From Odontesthes bonariensis (Eukaryota > Chordata > Actinopteri > Atheriniformes > Atherinopsidae): a DNA stretch of 64,000 nucleotides. The stretch is from positions 12,602,086 to 12,666,085 of the forward strand of contig NC_134528.1 of assembly GCF_027942865.1 (NCBI RefSeq). Reading direction: 5' to 3'. Both the position numbers and the translations under genes were made by a program. The notes beneath the pieces were generated by a model. The model ran no database searches. It saw only the letters and a list, made by a program, of their open reading frames with translations, and was not told the DNA's origin. Numbering within the stretch: position 1 is the first letter of the stretch; each line of letters opens with the position of its first letter. Positions 63,038 through 64,000 of the stretch are shown here, in pieces.

Positions 63038-64000
63038 GTCAGTGTTAAATTGCACTTCACTCTTATTTTTGCACCTTCAAAACAAAAAAAAACAGGACAT
63101 ACATACACATATTTTGTTTTCAGACTCCATTTCAGTTTATTTCACACATTGTAATTAATAAAACCTCAAACTTTTAAAAAAATAAAGTAAACTGCCATTA
63201 ATCATTAATTATTTAAAGTGATTGCTGCAGATCCATCAAGCATAGTTGAAAGCACAGGGAAGTATTGATTCCTCCGCTATTGTGTGCGGCTTTTTACACT
63301 GCGCCACTTGGTAGGCAACTTTATATGAGGCGAGTTGAGCATTTGCTGGCACGGATGCAGCTTCAGTAAAGAAATGACTGTTGAACACGGCAGTTTACGA
63401 GTTTTTGTCTAAAACTAAACTGACTCGTGCTCTGGATGTTTTGTCTCTAAGCTTGTTCGGCTTCAAGCAGTCACAAGCTAGCGCTTTAAGACGGACAACA
63501 CATTGCGGTCTCTCCTCATTACCCACCGTTGTACAGGTGAAGCCAAAGTTAAGAAATGTGTCATATCTTCTTTTCTTTGCCATGGAAGGAAATTGCTTTG
63601 GAAGCACATTTGGCAATGCTTCATCCTCTGCTTTGCGTATGCGTGGGAGCTCCATCAAAAACTTGTCCATGTTATGCTAGCAGTGTCATTTATTGATTGA
63701 TTCATTCGTGCATTTCCCCCGCGTGCCCCCCTTGCAATTGCTTTTCACATTAGTCTAACTTTGCAATTCCATTTTCACAACTTTGCTCCTATTGGTACTG
63801 GACAAGTACCTAAACTAATGTTTGTATTTTAGAAAATAATCACAGCAGTTGGGAGGAATGATCAGGGGACAAAAAACTAACAATTTGTTGCACATTTCCA
63901 AACAATAATTACGTGCAGCATTCCGAAAAAAAAAGATCACTTTACATAAATTCATGTAGCAGTCATTCAGGTATGAAAAAGTGTTCATGGCTAAAGTTGA
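63038..64000 (+). other. oat intron, open at the window end
   Basis: No further oat exon was found. The stretch holds a hAT transposase remnant on the minus strand at about 63215-63670. Confidence 0.7.
63215..63670 (-). mobile_element. hAT transposase remnant (BED-finger type), degenerate
   Basis: A minus-strand frame (63670-63395) reads MDKFLMELPRIRKAEDEALP, then KKRRYDTFLNFGFTC and a degenerate zinc-finger region ERPQCVVRLKALACDCLKPN. This resembles the N terminus of the hAT transposases from which ZBED5/FAM200-like proteins derive. After stops, a second piece near 63340-63240 reads PANAQLASYKVAYQVAQCKK followed by PHTIAEESILP, the next conserved segment. The second Cys and the His pair of the finger are lost and the frame is broken, so it is dead. 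It lies antisense in an oat intron. Confidence 0.7.

Overview
The window looks like nuclear DNA of a teleost fish. Three split genes have GT-AG introns, are spread over tens of kilobases, and encode vertebrate proteins. The gaps hold fish-type repeats: 3' ends of LINEs with ATAGAAAAATACTTTATT-like or GTGCTATATAAATAA-like tails, a foldback MITE, a hAT remnant and a Ty3/gypsy element. No prokaryotic gene, operon or CRISPR array is present.

Gene order is fam53b (+), lhpp (-), oat (+). This matches the OAT-LHPP-FAM53B neighbourhood of human 10q26, read in the opposite direction. The fam53b coding exons lie at 10015-10092, 10865-10919, 12441-13204 and 17334-17696 and give 419 aa. All seven lhpp coding exons lie on the minus strand between 46042 and 24358 and give 272 aa, with an 18-kb last intron. 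Seven oat coding exons lie between 59663 and 63037 and give 343 aa; about the last 95 aa lie beyond the window. A TATA-containing candidate for oat non-coding exon 1 sits near 47280. The homeobox gene NKX1-2, found between OAT and LHPP in human, was not seen.

The most striking object is a complete Ty3/gypsy LTR retrotransposon on the minus strand at 50276-58654 (8379 bp). Its two 1121-bp LTRs show no difference on reading. It has a 4-bp TACA target duplication, a tRNA-Pro-type primer binding site, an intact 462-codon gag and an intact 1553-codon pol in the -1 frame. The overlap holds a GGGAAAC slippery heptamer exactly in gag phase. Each LTR also carries a 75-bp direct repeat containing AATAAA. 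The element appears to be a recent insertion, antisense to oat and probably inside oat intron 1. It is flanked by a palindrome-bearing DNA repeat on one side and a foldback MITE on the other.

Region by region: 1-9860 is upstream sequence and/or intron 1 of fam53b. 9861-18490 is fam53b. 18491-23680 is the convergent fam53b/lhpp spacer. 23685-46042 is lhpp. 46043-59646 holds the lhpp/oat head-to-head spacer, the candidate oat exon 1 and the transposons. 59647-64000 is the 5' three quarters of oat, with a LINE tail, a CT microsatellite and a hAT remnant in its introns. All gene identities come from reading translated exons against remembered family features; no database search was run.
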